DNA of 64,000 nt from a bacterium (GTDB taxonomy: Bacteria > Bacillota > Bacilli > Lactobacillales > Streptococcaceae): NCBI GenBank assembly GCA_905221095.1, contig CAJNBV010000008.1:1-64000 (forward strand). The letters run 5' to 3'. Numbering within the stretch: the first letter of the stretch is position 1; each line of letters starts with the position of its first letter. Below the pieces are notes generated by a model, which had not been told where the DNA came from, did no database searches, and saw nothing but the letters and a program-made list of their open reading frames with translations. This document shows positions 57,025-64,000 of this stretch, one piece after another. The translations under genes and the position numbers were made by a program.

Positions 57025-57594
57025 TCAGCTATTTTTCATACTTTTGACAAATCGAACCAATTTTGAAGGAGCTTTTTGATAAGCAATCTGATTTTCCTCT
57101 AAAAATTGCTGGAAATCCTGTTTGCCTTGCTCGTGATTTTCTACTTCAAGCTCTAATTCGTAATCCATAATATCAAAGTACTGACTTTCATCTAGTGCCA
57201 TGAGGCCAATTGGTGTTTGCATTTCATAGCGAAGCGTTGTTAGACAACCAAGGACCTGCCATTTTTTACTTTGAATACCATGTTTAGCCAATTCTTCGAG
57301 CACCAGTCCATGAGGAAGTTCTTCCTTAGCCAGATAAACTTCAGCATCTTTTAGGTGCAATTTTTGGTTGTACTCCATGTTTCCAACACTTTGAGGGACT
57401 TTGAGTGTCAATTCTGCCCAGTCGTCAAAGGTTCGAATGCGCATAGCGACTTTCTTTTCTCGTAGTTCAAAATCAGGCGTGTCGATGTAGTAATTTTTTT
57501 GAAGAATAGGTGTAACACCTGTGAACTGGTCTTTTAGACGATCATATTCATCTTTTTTCAAGAGTGTTTTCAATTCAATTTCTAAATGTTTCAT
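57025..57594 (-). CDS. CYTH-domain protein (triphosphate tunnel metalloenzyme)
   Basis: 189-residue CYTH protein. The family's metal-binding EIELKTLL (ExExK) is at residues 5-12, and basic residues in RIRTFDD and RYEMQTP line the tunnel. Relatives hydrolyse inorganic triphosphate or make thiamine triphosphate. It is divergent from relQ, and in streptococci these two usually lie side by side, which hints at a link to alarmone or polyphosphate metabolism. Confidence 0.85.
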   Translation of the reverse strand: MKHLEIELKTLLKKDEYDRLKDQFTGVTPILQKNYYIDTPDFELREKKVAMRIRTFDDWAELTLKVPQSVGNMEYNQKLHLKDAEVYLAKEELPHGLVLEELAKHGIQSKKWQVLGCLTTLRYEMQTPIGLMALDESQYFDIMDYELELEVENHEQGKQDFQQFLEENQIAYQKAPSKLVRFVKSMKNS

Positions 57595-57631
57595 TTTTCT
57601 TACCTTTTCTTTATCGTTGAAAGCGGATTTA

Positions 57632-57640
57632 TGGTATAAT
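57632..57640 (+). promoter_or_regulatory. Extended -10 promoter of relQ operon
   Basis: TGGTATAAT about 83 bases before the relQ start; weak -35. The leader between is A-rich without a clear hairpin. Confidence 0.6.
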
Positions 57641-57722
57641 AAGCATTGTATTTATTGTATATGAATCTGGAGAAAAAATCAAAGATATTTTTGAAGGATA
57701 ATATGAGAACAAGGGAGAATAT

Positions 57723-58394
57723 ATGACCTTAGAATGGGAAGAATTTCTAGATCCTTACATTCAAGCTGTTGGTGAGTTAAAGATTAAACTTCGTGGTATT
57801 CGTAAGCAATATCGTAAGCAAAATAAGCATTCTCCGATTGAGTTTGTGACTGGTCGGGTCAAGCCAATTGAGAGTATAAAAGAAAAAATGGCCCGTCGCG
57901 GTATTACTTATGCGACCTTGGAACACGATTTGCAAGATATTGCTGGTTTACGTGTGATGGTCCAGTTTGTAGATGACGTTAAGGAAGTAGTGGAAATTTT
58001 GCGCAAACGTCAGGATATGCGGATCATACAGGAGCGAGATTACATTACTCATCGAAAAGCATCGGGCTACCGTTCCTATCACGTGGTAGTAGAATATACG
58101 GTTGATACTATCAATGGAGCCAAAACCATTTTGGCGGAAATTCAAATACGTACCTTGGCCATGAATTTCTGGGCAACGATAGAACATTCTCTCAACTACA
58201 AGTACCAAGGAGATTTCCCAGAGGAGATAAAGAAGCGACTGGAAATTACGGCCAAGATTTCCCATCAGTTGGATGAAGAAATGGGCAAAATTCGTGATGA
58301 TATCCAGGAAGCTCAGGCTCTTTTTGATCCTTTGAGTAGAAAATTAAATGACGGTGTAGGAAATAGTGACGATACAGATGAAGAATACAGGTAA
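57723..58394 (+). CDS. relQ: RelQ, small alarmone synthetase
   Basis: 223-residue GTP/GDP pyrophosphokinase making (p)ppGpp or pGpp; it lacks hydrolase, TGS and ACT domains. Synthetase motifs: [14 protein letters not shown], the G-loop [20 protein letters not shown], and [20 protein letters not shown]. The last 5 or so codons overlap the next gene (nadK). The operon relQ-nadK-rluD-pta is typical of Firmicutes. Confidence 0.95.
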   Translation: MTLEWEEFLDPYIQAVGELKIKLRGIRKQYRKQNKHSPIEFVTGRVKPIESIKEKMARRGITYATLEHDLQDIAGLRVMVQFVDDVKEVVEILRKRQDMRIIQERDYITHRKASGYRSYHVVVEYTVDTINGAKTILAEIQIRTLAMNFWATIEHSLNYKYQGDFPEEIKKRLEITAKISHQLDEEMGKIRDDIQEAQALFDPLSRKLNDGVGNSDDTDEEYR

Positions 58395-59196
58395 ACGAAT
58401 TGACTTGATAGCCAATAGAAAACCGCAGAGTCAAAGGGTTTTGTATGAATTGCGAGATCGTTTGAAGAGAAATCAGTTTATACTCAATGATACCAATCCG
58501 GACATTGTCATTTCCATTGGTGGGGATGGCATGCTCTTGTCGGCCTTTCATAAGTACGAAGACCAGCTTGATAAGGTGCGCTTTATAGGTGTTCATACGG
58601 GACATTTGGGTTTCTATACGGACTATCGTGATTTTGAGTTGGACAAGCTAGTGACTAATTTGCAGCTAGATACTGGAGCAAGGGTTTCTTATCCTGTTTT
58701 GAATGTGAAGGTTTTTCTTGGAAATGGAGAGGTCAAGATTTTTCGTGCCCTCAATGAAGCCAGCATCCGCAGGTCTGATCGAACCATGGTAGCAGATATT
58801 GTCATCAATGGTGTTCCCTTTGAACGTTTTCGCGGAGATGGTTTAACAGTTTCAACCCCGACTGGTAGTACAGCCTATAACAAGTCGCTCGGTGGTGCAG
58901 TGTTACACCCTACCATTGAAGCTCTTCAGTTGACGGAAATTGCTAGCCTAAACAATCGTGTCTATCGAACGCTGGGTTCTTCTATTATTGTTCCTAAGAA
59001 GGATAAGATTGAACTCATTCCAACGAGAAACGATTACCATACCATTTCGGTGGATAATAGTGTGTATTCTTTCCGCAATATCGAGCGAATCGAGTATCAA
59101 ATCGACCACCATAAAATTCACTTTGTTGCGACTCCTAGCCATACCAGTTTCTGGAACCGTGTTAAGGATGCTTTCATCGGCGAGGTGGATGAATGA
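58378..59196 (+). CDS. nadK: NAD kinase
   Basis: 272-residue NAD kinase (PpnK) making NADP. The catalytic [11 protein letters not shown] motif lies near residue 48, then the NE of [11 protein letters not shown], and the glycine-rich [18 protein letters not shown] 58378 is inside the end of relQ (17-base overlap); a GTG four codons upstream is possible. Overlaps rluD by 4 bases. Confidence 0.95.
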   Translation: MKNTGKRIDLIANRKPQSQRVLYELRDRLKRNQFILNDTNPDIVISIGGDGMLLSAFHKYEDQLDKVRFIGVHTGHLGFYTDYRDFELDKLVTNLQLDTGARVSYPVLNVKVFLGNGEVKIFRALNEASIRRSDRTMVADIVINGVPFERFRGDGLTVSTPTGSTAYNKSLGGAVLHPTIEALQLTEIASLNNRVYRTLGSSIIVPKKDKIELIPTRNDYHTISVDNSVYSFRNIERIEYQIDHHKIHFVATPSHTSFWNRVKDAFIGEVDE

Positions 59197-60089
59197 GGTT
59201 TGAATTTATCGCAGATGAGCACGTCAAGGTTAAGACCTTTTTGAAAAAGCACGAGGTTTCTAAGGGACTGCTGGCCAAGATTAAGTTTCGAGGTGGTGCA
59301 ATTCTGGTCAATGACCAACCGAAAAATGCAACGTACCTATTGGATATTGGGGACCGCGTTACTATCGATATTCCCGCTGAGGAAGGTTTTGAAACTCTGG
59401 AAGCTATCGAGCGTCCATTGGATATTCTCTATGAGGATGACCATTTTCTAGTTCTGAATAAACCCTATGGAGTGGCTTCTATTCCTAGTGTCAATCACTC
59501 TAATACCATTGCCAATTTTATTAAGGGTTATTATGTCAAGCAAAATTACGAAAATCAGCAGGTTCACATTGTGACCAGACTTGACCGAGACACTTCTGGC
59601 TTGATGCTTTTTGCCAAGCACGGCTATGCCCATGCACGATTAGATAAGCAGTTGCAGAAGAAATCTATCGAGAAACGCTACTTTGCTTTGGTTAAAGGAG
59701 ATGGATATTTAGAGCCGGAGGGAGAAATTATTGCTCCGATTGCGCGTGATGAAGACTCCATTATTACCAGACGAGTGGCAAAAGGTGGAAAGTATGCTCA
59801 TACTTCCTACAAGATTGTAGCATCTTATGGGAATATTCACTTGGTTGACATTCGTCTACATACTGGACGTACTCACCAAATCCGAGTCCATTTTTCCCAT
59901 ATCGGTTTTCCTTTGTTGGGCGATGATTTGTACGGTGGTAGTCTGGACGATGGCATCCAACGTCAGGCTCTGCATTGCCATTACCTATCCTTTTATCATC
60001 CATTTCTAGAGCAGGACTTGCAGTTAGAAAGTCCCTTGCCGGATGATTTCAGTAACCTAATTACCCAGTTATCAACTAATACTCTATAA
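59193..60089 (+). CDS. rluD: RluA/RluD-family pseudouridine synthase
   Basis: 298-residue pseudouridine synthase. N-terminal S4-like segment ([25 protein letters not shown]), then the catalytic domain with [15 protein letters not shown] (catalytic aspartate) and [22 protein letters not shown]. The exact rRNA or tRNA target is not evident; several paralogues are expected in the genome. Confidence 0.9.
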   Translation: MRFEFIADEHVKVKTFLKKHEVSKGLLAKIKFRGGAILVNDQPKNATYLLDIGDRVTIDIPAEEGFETLEAIERPLDILYEDDHFLVLNKPYGVASIPSVNHSNTIANFIKGYYVKQNYENQQVHIVTRLDRDTSGLMLFAKHGYAHARLDKQLQKKSIEKRYFALVKGDGYLEPEGEIIAPIARDEDSIITRRVAKGGKYAHTSYKIVASYGNIHLVDIRLHTGRTHQIRVHFSHIGFPLLGDDLYGGSLDDGIQRQALHCHYLSFYHPFLEQDLQLESPLPDDFSNLITQLSTNTL

Positions 60090-60132
60090 AAAGTAATTCA
60101 GAGTATAATTTATTTTTTAAAGGAGAAAACTC

Positions 60133-61107
60133 ATGGAAGTTTTTGAAAGTCTCAAAGCCAACCTTGTTGGTAAAAATGCTCGTATCGTTCTCCCTGAAGG
60201 GGAAGAGCCACGTATTCTTCAAGCGACAAAACGCTTGGTAAAAGAAACAGAAGTAATTCCTGTTTTGCTTGGAAATCCTGAAAAAATTAAAATTTATCTT
60301 GAAATTGAAGGGATCATGGATGGTTATGAGGTCATCGACCCTCAAAATTATCCTCAATTTGAAGAAATGGTTACTGCCTTGGTGGAGCGTCGTAAGGGCA
60401 AAATGTCTGAAGAAGATGCACGCAAGGTTTTGGTTGAAGATGTCAACTACTTTGGTGTTATGTTGGTTTACTTGGGCTTGGTTGATGGAATGGTATCAGG
60501 TGCGATTCACTCAACTGCCTCAACAGTCCGCCCAGCCCTACAAATCATTAAAACTCGTCCAAACGTAACTCGTACGTCAGGTGCCTTCCTTATGGTACGT
60601 GGTACTGAACGTTACCTATTTGGTGACTGTGCCATTAATATTAATCCAGATGCAGAAGCCTTGGCTGAAATTGCCATCAACTCAGCAATCACAGCTAAGA
60701 TGTTTGGCATCGAGCCTAAAATTGCTATGCTAAGCTATTCTACTAAAGGTTCAGGGTTTGGTGAAAGCGTTGATAAGGTTGTGGAAGCTACTAAAATTGC
60801 TCACGACTTGCGTCCTGACCTTGAAATCGATGGTGAATTGCAATTTGATGCGGCCTTTGTTCCTGAAACTGCAGCTTTGAAAGCTCCTGGAAGTACAGTA
60901 GCTGGTCAAGCAAATGTCTTTATCTTCCCAGGTATCGAGGCAGGAAATATTGGTTACAAGATGGCCGAACGCCTTGGTGGTTTTGCGGCTGTAGGACCTG
61001 TTTTACAAGGTTTGAACAAACCAGTTAACGACCTTTCTCGTGGATGTAATGCGGATGATGTGTATAAGTTGACCCTTATCACAGCAGCTCAAGCAGTTCA
61101 TCAATAA
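60133..61107 (+). CDS. pta: Phosphate acetyltransferase
   Basis: 324-residue phosphotransacetylase converting acetyl-CoA and phosphate to acetyl phosphate, which makes ATP through AckA and can phosphorylate response regulators. Family landmarks: MVSGAIHSTASTVRPALQII, SYSTKGSGFGESVDKV, and DAAFVPETAALKAPGSTVAG. The short Firmicute form without the N-terminal regulatory domain. AAAGGAGAAAA precedes the ATG; TATAAT 20 bases upstream may be an internal promoter. Confidence 0.95.
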   Translation: MEVFESLKANLVGKNARIVLPEGEEPRILQATKRLVKETEVIPVLLGNPEKIKIYLEIEGIMDGYEVIDPQNYPQFEEMVTALVERRKGKMSEEDARKVLVEDVNYFGVMLVYLGLVDGMVSGAIHSTASTVRPALQIIKTRPNVTRTSGAFLMVRGTERYLFGDCAININPDAEALAEIAINSAITAKMFGIEPKIAMLSYSTKGSGFGESVDKVVEATKIAHDLRPDLEIDGELQFDAAFVPETAALKAPGSTVAGQANVFIFPGIEAGNIGYKMAERLGGFAAVGPVLQGLNKPVNDLSRGCNADDVYKLTLITAAQAVHQ

Positions 61108-61142
61108 GATTTAGTCCTCTTTCCCTTGGAAAGAGGCTTTTT

Positions 61143-61340
61143 ATACTCAATGAAAATCAAAGAGCAAACTAGGAAACTAGCCACAGGCTGCTCAAAGCAC
61201 TGCTTTGAGGTTGTAGATAAGACTGACGAAGTCAGCTCAAAACACTGTTTTGAGGTTGTGGATAGAACTGACGAAGTCAGTAACCATATCTACGGCAAGG
61301 CGACGTTGACGTGGTTTGAAGAGATTTTCGAAGAGTATTA
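61143..61340. repeat. BOX element with two boxB copies (A-B-B-C), reverse orientation
   Basis: Starts ATACTCAATGAAAATCAAAG (boxC end) and finishes TTTTCGAAGAGTAT (boxA end), with the classical boxA core TACGGCAAGGCGACG near 61292. Two 45-base boxB modules stand in tandem at 61190-61234 and 61235-61279, each with a CAAAGCACTGCTTTG-type palindrome and GACTGACGAAGTCA. A 71-codon frame crosses it but is an artefact of the repeat. It fills the gap between pta and mutY. Confidence 0.95.
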
Positions 61341-61371
61341 ATACTAGGAAAAGGACAGTTAGAGTCGTCTG

Positions 61372-61380
61372 TGTTATACT
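61372..61380 (+). promoter_or_regulatory. Leaderless promoter of mutY (extended -10)
   Basis: TGTTATACT with the hexamer TATACT at 61375-61380 ends 6 bases before the mutY ATG; AGGACA lies 17 bases upstream as a partial -35. Transcription would start at the start codon. Confidence 0.6.
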
Positions 61381-61386
61381 AGAGAT

Positions 61387-62562
61387 ATGTTAGATTTGAA
61401 AGAATACGGTGTCGTCATGTGGCCGGAGGAGAAGATTAGTTCTTTTCGTGAGAAACTTCTCGCTTGGTATGATGAAAACAAAAGAGATTTACCCTGGCGT
61501 AGAAGTAAAAATCCTTATCATATCTGGGTATCTGAAATCATGCTCCAGCAGACCAGAGTGGATACAGTTATTCCTTACTACGAACGATTCTTGGACTGGT
61601 TTCCAACTGTTGAAAGTCTGGCGAATGCGCCTGAAGAGCGTTTGTTGAAGGCTTGGGAAGGTTTGGGCTATTATTCTCGAGTACGCAATATGCAGGCTGC
61701 GGCCCAGCAGATTATGACGGATTTTGGTGGTCGATTTCCAAACACCTATGAAGGAATTTCCAGTTTAAAAGGAATTGGTCCTTACACTGCAGGAGCCATT
61801 TCTAGTATTGCTTTTAACTTGCCTGAGCCAGCTGTAGATGGTAATGTCATGCGAGTTTTGGCGCGTCTATTTGAAGTCAACCACGATATTGGCATTCCAA
61901 GTAATCGCAAAATTTTTCAGGCGATGATGGAAATCTTGATTGATCCGGATCGTCCGGGTGACTTTAATCAAGCTTTGATGGACTTGGGTTCAGATATTGA
62001 GGCGCCAGTTAATCCTAGGCCAGAAGAGAGTCCAGTGAAGGACTTTAGTGCGGCATATCAGAATGGAAGCATGGACCGTTATCCAATTAAGGCTCCAAAG
62101 AAAAAGCCAGTTCCCATTTATCTAAAAGCACTAGTTGTGAAAAATGCTCAGGGGCAATTTTTACTTGAAAAAAATGAAAGTGAAAAGTTATTAGCAGGAT
62201 TTTGGCATTTTCCCTTGATAGAAGTTGATGATTTTTCGCAAGAAGAGCAGTTTGACCTCTTTCATCAGGTTGCAGAAGAAAGTGTAAACTTTGGCCCCAG
62301 TCCAGAAGAGAGTTTCCAGCAGGACTATGACCTAGATGTTGATTGGCTTGATGGTTATTTTGAGACTGTCAAGCATGTCTTTAGCCATCGTAAATGGCAT
62401 GTTCAAATTGTAGCAGGTCAGGTGAGTGATTTCCATGATTTTTCAGATAGGGAAGTTCGCTGGCTTTCACCAGAAGAGTTTAAGAATTACCCACTTGCCA
62501 AACCCCAACAAAAAATCTGGCAGGCTTATGCACAAGCCAAGTTAGACAGGAGCAAAGACTAG
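61387..62562 (+). CDS. mutY: MutY, A/G-specific adenine glycosylase without iron-sulfur cluster
   Basis: 391-residue base-excision enzyme removing adenine opposite 8-oxoguanine. It has [19 protein letters not shown], the helix-hairpin-helix [17 protein letters not shown] and catalytic Asp of [11 protein letters not shown], and a C-terminal Nudix-like 8-oxoG recognition domain (about 240-385). The four cysteines that normally hold a 4Fe-4S cluster after the ALMDLG motif are all absent ([19 protein letters not shown]). No ribosome site precedes ATG 61387; an internal ATG at 61417 also lacks one. Confidence 0.93.
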   Translation: MLDLKEYGVVMWPEEKISSFREKLLAWYDENKRDLPWRRSKNPYHIWVSEIMLQQTRVDTVIPYYERFLDWFPTVESLANAPEERLLKAWEGLGYYSRVRNMQAAAQQIMTDFGGRFPNTYEGISSLKGIGPYTAGAISSIAFNLPEPAVDGNVMRVLARLFEVNHDIGIPSNRKIFQAMMEILIDPDRPGDFNQALMDLGSDIEAPVNPRPEESPVKDFSAAYQNGSMDRYPIKAPKKKPVPIYLKALVVKNAQGQFLLEKNESEKLLAGFWHFPLIEVDDFSQEEQFDLFHQVAEESVNFGPSPEESFQQDYDLDVDWLDGYFETVKHVFSHRKWHVQIVAGQVSDFHDFSDREVRWLSPEEFKNYPLAKPQQKIWQAYAQAKLDRSKD

Positions 62563-62587
62563 CTATTGTGTCGTCTTGTTATTTTTT

Positions 62588-62596
62588 TGGTATAAT
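62588..62596 (+). promoter_or_regulatory. Extended -10 promoter of vicRK
   Basis: TGGTATAAT 21 bases before the vicR ATG; TTGTGT 19 bases upstream is a poor -35. Confidence 0.65.
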
Positions 62597-62617
62597 AGTA
62601 GAGAAAAAGGTGAACAA

Positions 62618-63325
62618 ATGAAAAAAATATTAATTGTAGATGATGAAAAACCAATCTCGGATATTATCAAGTTTAATATGACTAAGGAAGGTTACGAGGT
62701 TGTAACTGCTTTTAATGGTCGTGAAGCACTAGAACAATTTGAAACAGAGCAGCCAGATATTATTATTCTGGATTTGATGCTTCCAGAAATTGATGGTTTA
62801 GAAGTTGCGAAGACTATTCGTAAGACGAGTAGTGTGCCTATTATCATGCTGTCAGCTAAAGATAGCGAATTTGATAAGGTTATCGGTTTAGAGCTTGGTG
62901 CAGATGACTATGTAACCAAACCCTTCTCAAATCGTGAGTTGCAGGCGCGTGTCAAAGCTCTTCTTCGCCGTACAGATTTGGCTTCTGTAGATAATCAAGA
63001 ATCAGATGAAAATAAAACTCAACCCTTGCAAATTGGGGACTTGGAGATTGTGCCAGATGCTTATGTAGCTAAAAAATACGGTGAAGAACTAGACTTAACT
63101 CACCGTGAATTTGAGCTTTTGTATCACTTGGCTTCTCATATCGGTCAAGTGATTACGCGTGAACACTTGCTTGAAACTGTCTGGGGTTATGATTATTTCG
63201 GAGATGTTCGAACAGTTGATGTAACTATCAGACGTTTGCGTGAGAAGATTGAAGACACACCAAGTCGTCCAGAGTATATTCTAACACGTCGCGGTGTTGG
63301 TTATTATATGAGAAATAATGATTAA
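62618..63325 (+). CDS. vicR: VicR (WalR), essential response regulator
   Basis: 235-codon frame coding a 234/235-residue OmpR-type regulator of cell-wall metabolism. Receiver domain at about 1-118 with the phosphorylated aspartate in [13 protein letters not shown] and the [12 protein letters not shown] lysine. C-terminal winged helix at about 135-232 ([11 protein letters not shown]). I start at ATG 62618 with AAAAGGTG upstream; the longer frame would cover the promoter. Overlaps vicK by 8 bases. Confidence 0.95.
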   Translation: MKKILIVDDEKPISDIIKFNMTKEGYEVVTAFNGREALEQFETEQPDIIILDLMLPEIDGLEVAKTIRKTSSVPIIMLSAKDSEFDKVIGLELGADDYVTKPFSNRELQARVKALLRRTDLASVDNQESDENKTQPLQIGDLEIVPDAYVAKKYGEELDLTHREFELLYHLASHIGQVITREHLLETVWGYDYFGDVRTVDVTIRRLREKIEDTPSRPEYILTRRGVGYYMRNND

Positions 63326-64000
63326 ACTAATTAAAGACACAGTTTTAACCAGTGATTTTATCTTTATCCTCATTCTACTTGGCTTTATTTTAGTCGTGAC
63401 CTTGCTTTTACTAGAAAATCGTAGGGATAATATTCGGCTGAAGCAAATCAATCAAAAGGTAAAAGACCTGATTGCAGGAGATTATTCTCAGGTATTGGAT
63501 ATGCAGGGAAGCTCTGAAATCACTAATATTACCAATAATCTCAATGATTTATCAGAAGTAATTCGTCTAACCCAAGAAAATCTGGAACAGGAGAGTAAAA
63601 GATTACACAGTATCCTCTCTTACATGACGGATGGAGTCCTTGCGACCAATCGTCGTGGCAAGATTACCATGATTAATGACATGGCTAAGAAACAGTTAGG
63701 TGTTCAGAAAGAAGATGTTCTCAACAAAAGTATTCTAGAATTGCTTAAGATTGAAGATGAGTATGAACTTCGTGATTTGATCACCCAAATTCCTGAGCTC
63801 ATCATTGATTCCCAGGATGCTAATGGTGAGTATCTAAGCCTTCGTGTTCGCTTTGCCTTGATTCGTCGAGAGTCTGGCTTTATTTCGGGTCTGGTTGCTG
63901 TTTTGCATGATACGACGGAGCAGGAGAAGGAAGAACGCGAGCGGAGACTCTTTGTTTCCAATGTTAGCCATGAGTTACGGACACCCTTAACCAGTGTTAA
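63318..64000 (+). CDS. vicK: VicK (WalK) sensor histidine kinase, 5' part only
   Basis: Open frame of 227 codons running off the window edge. It starts [14 protein letters not shown], with one membrane segment [18 protein letters not shown], no large extracellular loop, a short HAMP, a PAS domain (about residues 95-200), and the H-box [14 protein letters not shown] at the very end, holding the autophosphorylated histidine. The single membrane pass is the known streptococcal VicK form. ATG 63318 lies within the end of vicR. Confidence 0.95.
   Translation, partial: MIKLIKDTVLTSDFIFILILLGFILVVTLLLLENRRDNIRLKQINQKVKDLIAGDYSQVLDMQGSSEITNITNNLNDLSEVIRLTQENLEQESKRLHSILSYMTDGVLATNRRGKITMINDMAKKQLGVQKEDVLNKSILELLKIEDEYELRDLITQIPELIIDSQDANGEYLSLRVRFALIRRESGFISGLVAVLHDTTEQEKEERERRLFVSNVSHELRTPLTSV

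Noticed and set aside
61190..61279. Two 45-base tandem repeats as the beginning of a CRISPR array
   Set aside because: They are contiguous boxB modules with no spacers and are framed by boxA and boxC.
61126..61341. 71-codon open frame between pta and mutY
   Set aside because: It lies almost wholly within the BOX element and its repeated residues mirror the two boxB modules; no ribosome site.
62814..62824. TATTCGTA (reverse SigX box) inside vicR, and similar strings in leuB and relQ
   Set aside because: They arise from Ile-Arg-Lys codons inside coding sequence and have no gene in the right position.

Overview
The window reads as chromosome of a Mitis-group Streptococcus (S. mitis, S. pneumoniae or a close relative). 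The main reasons are a complete phosphocholine–teichoic acid gene set (licD2, licD1, tacF, tarI, tarJ, licA, licB, licC), BOX repeats, an IS1167-type ISL3 element, a CiaR direct repeat, a SigX/ComX competence box in front of dprA, and the essential vicRK (walRK) system at the right edge. Low GC, dense operons and frequent extended -10 promoters fit the same group.

Layout. 1-8.8 kb: divergent lic2 (licD1/licD2/tacF, minus strand) and lic1 (tarIJ-licABC, plus strand) operons, followed by competence gene dprA. 8.8-13.1 kb: BOX, topA, a DUF454 gene, cutC and a YjbR-like gene. 13.1-18.2 kb: leucine operon leuA-leuB-(DUF1294)-leuC-leuD behind a leader peptide and attenuator, then a Sua5/YrdC-like gene. 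19.1-20.5 kb: a whole IS1167-like element with an 8-bp target duplication, whose transposase has an in-frame amber codon; it landed at the PurR box of guaC. 20.6-29.1 kb: guaC, tRNA-Arg(CCG), rnc-smc-two HAD phosphatases-ftsY. 29.1-33.7 kb (minus): zwf and a glutamine-type ABC transporter. 33.8-38.5 kb: CPBP protease, uvrB, a flavodoxin-fold oxidoreductase, a GNAT and a Nudix hydrolase. 38.6-44.6 kb: a ribose island (rbsR-K-D-A-C-B) bounded by 206-bp direct repeats of about 90% identity, each made of the 3' end of the Nudix gene plus the 3' end of niaR. 44.7-47.8 kb (minus): niacin (niaX-niaR) and pantothenate/CoA (coaB-coaC-panT) genes. 48-52.8 kb: fhs, pcrA, radC. 52.8-57.6 kb (minus): GATase, rex, two small proteins, cysteine desulfurase, prs, CYTH protein. 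57.7-61.1 kb: relQ-nadK-rluD-pta. 61.1-64 kb: BOX, clusterless mutY, vicR and the 5' part of vicK.

No phage, CRISPR or toxin-antitoxin system was seen. The most informative accessory structures are the repeat-bounded ribose island, the IS1167 insertion at guaC, and several compact regulatory regions (leu attenuator, CiaR-driven lic leader, the nested terminator/competence box/ribosome site before radC, and apparently leaderless coaB and mutY). I found nothing that I can defend as a wholly new multi-gene system; the best candidates for undescribed biology are regulatory. All statements on regulation, homology and gene order in other genomes come from reading motifs and from memory of the families, not from searches.
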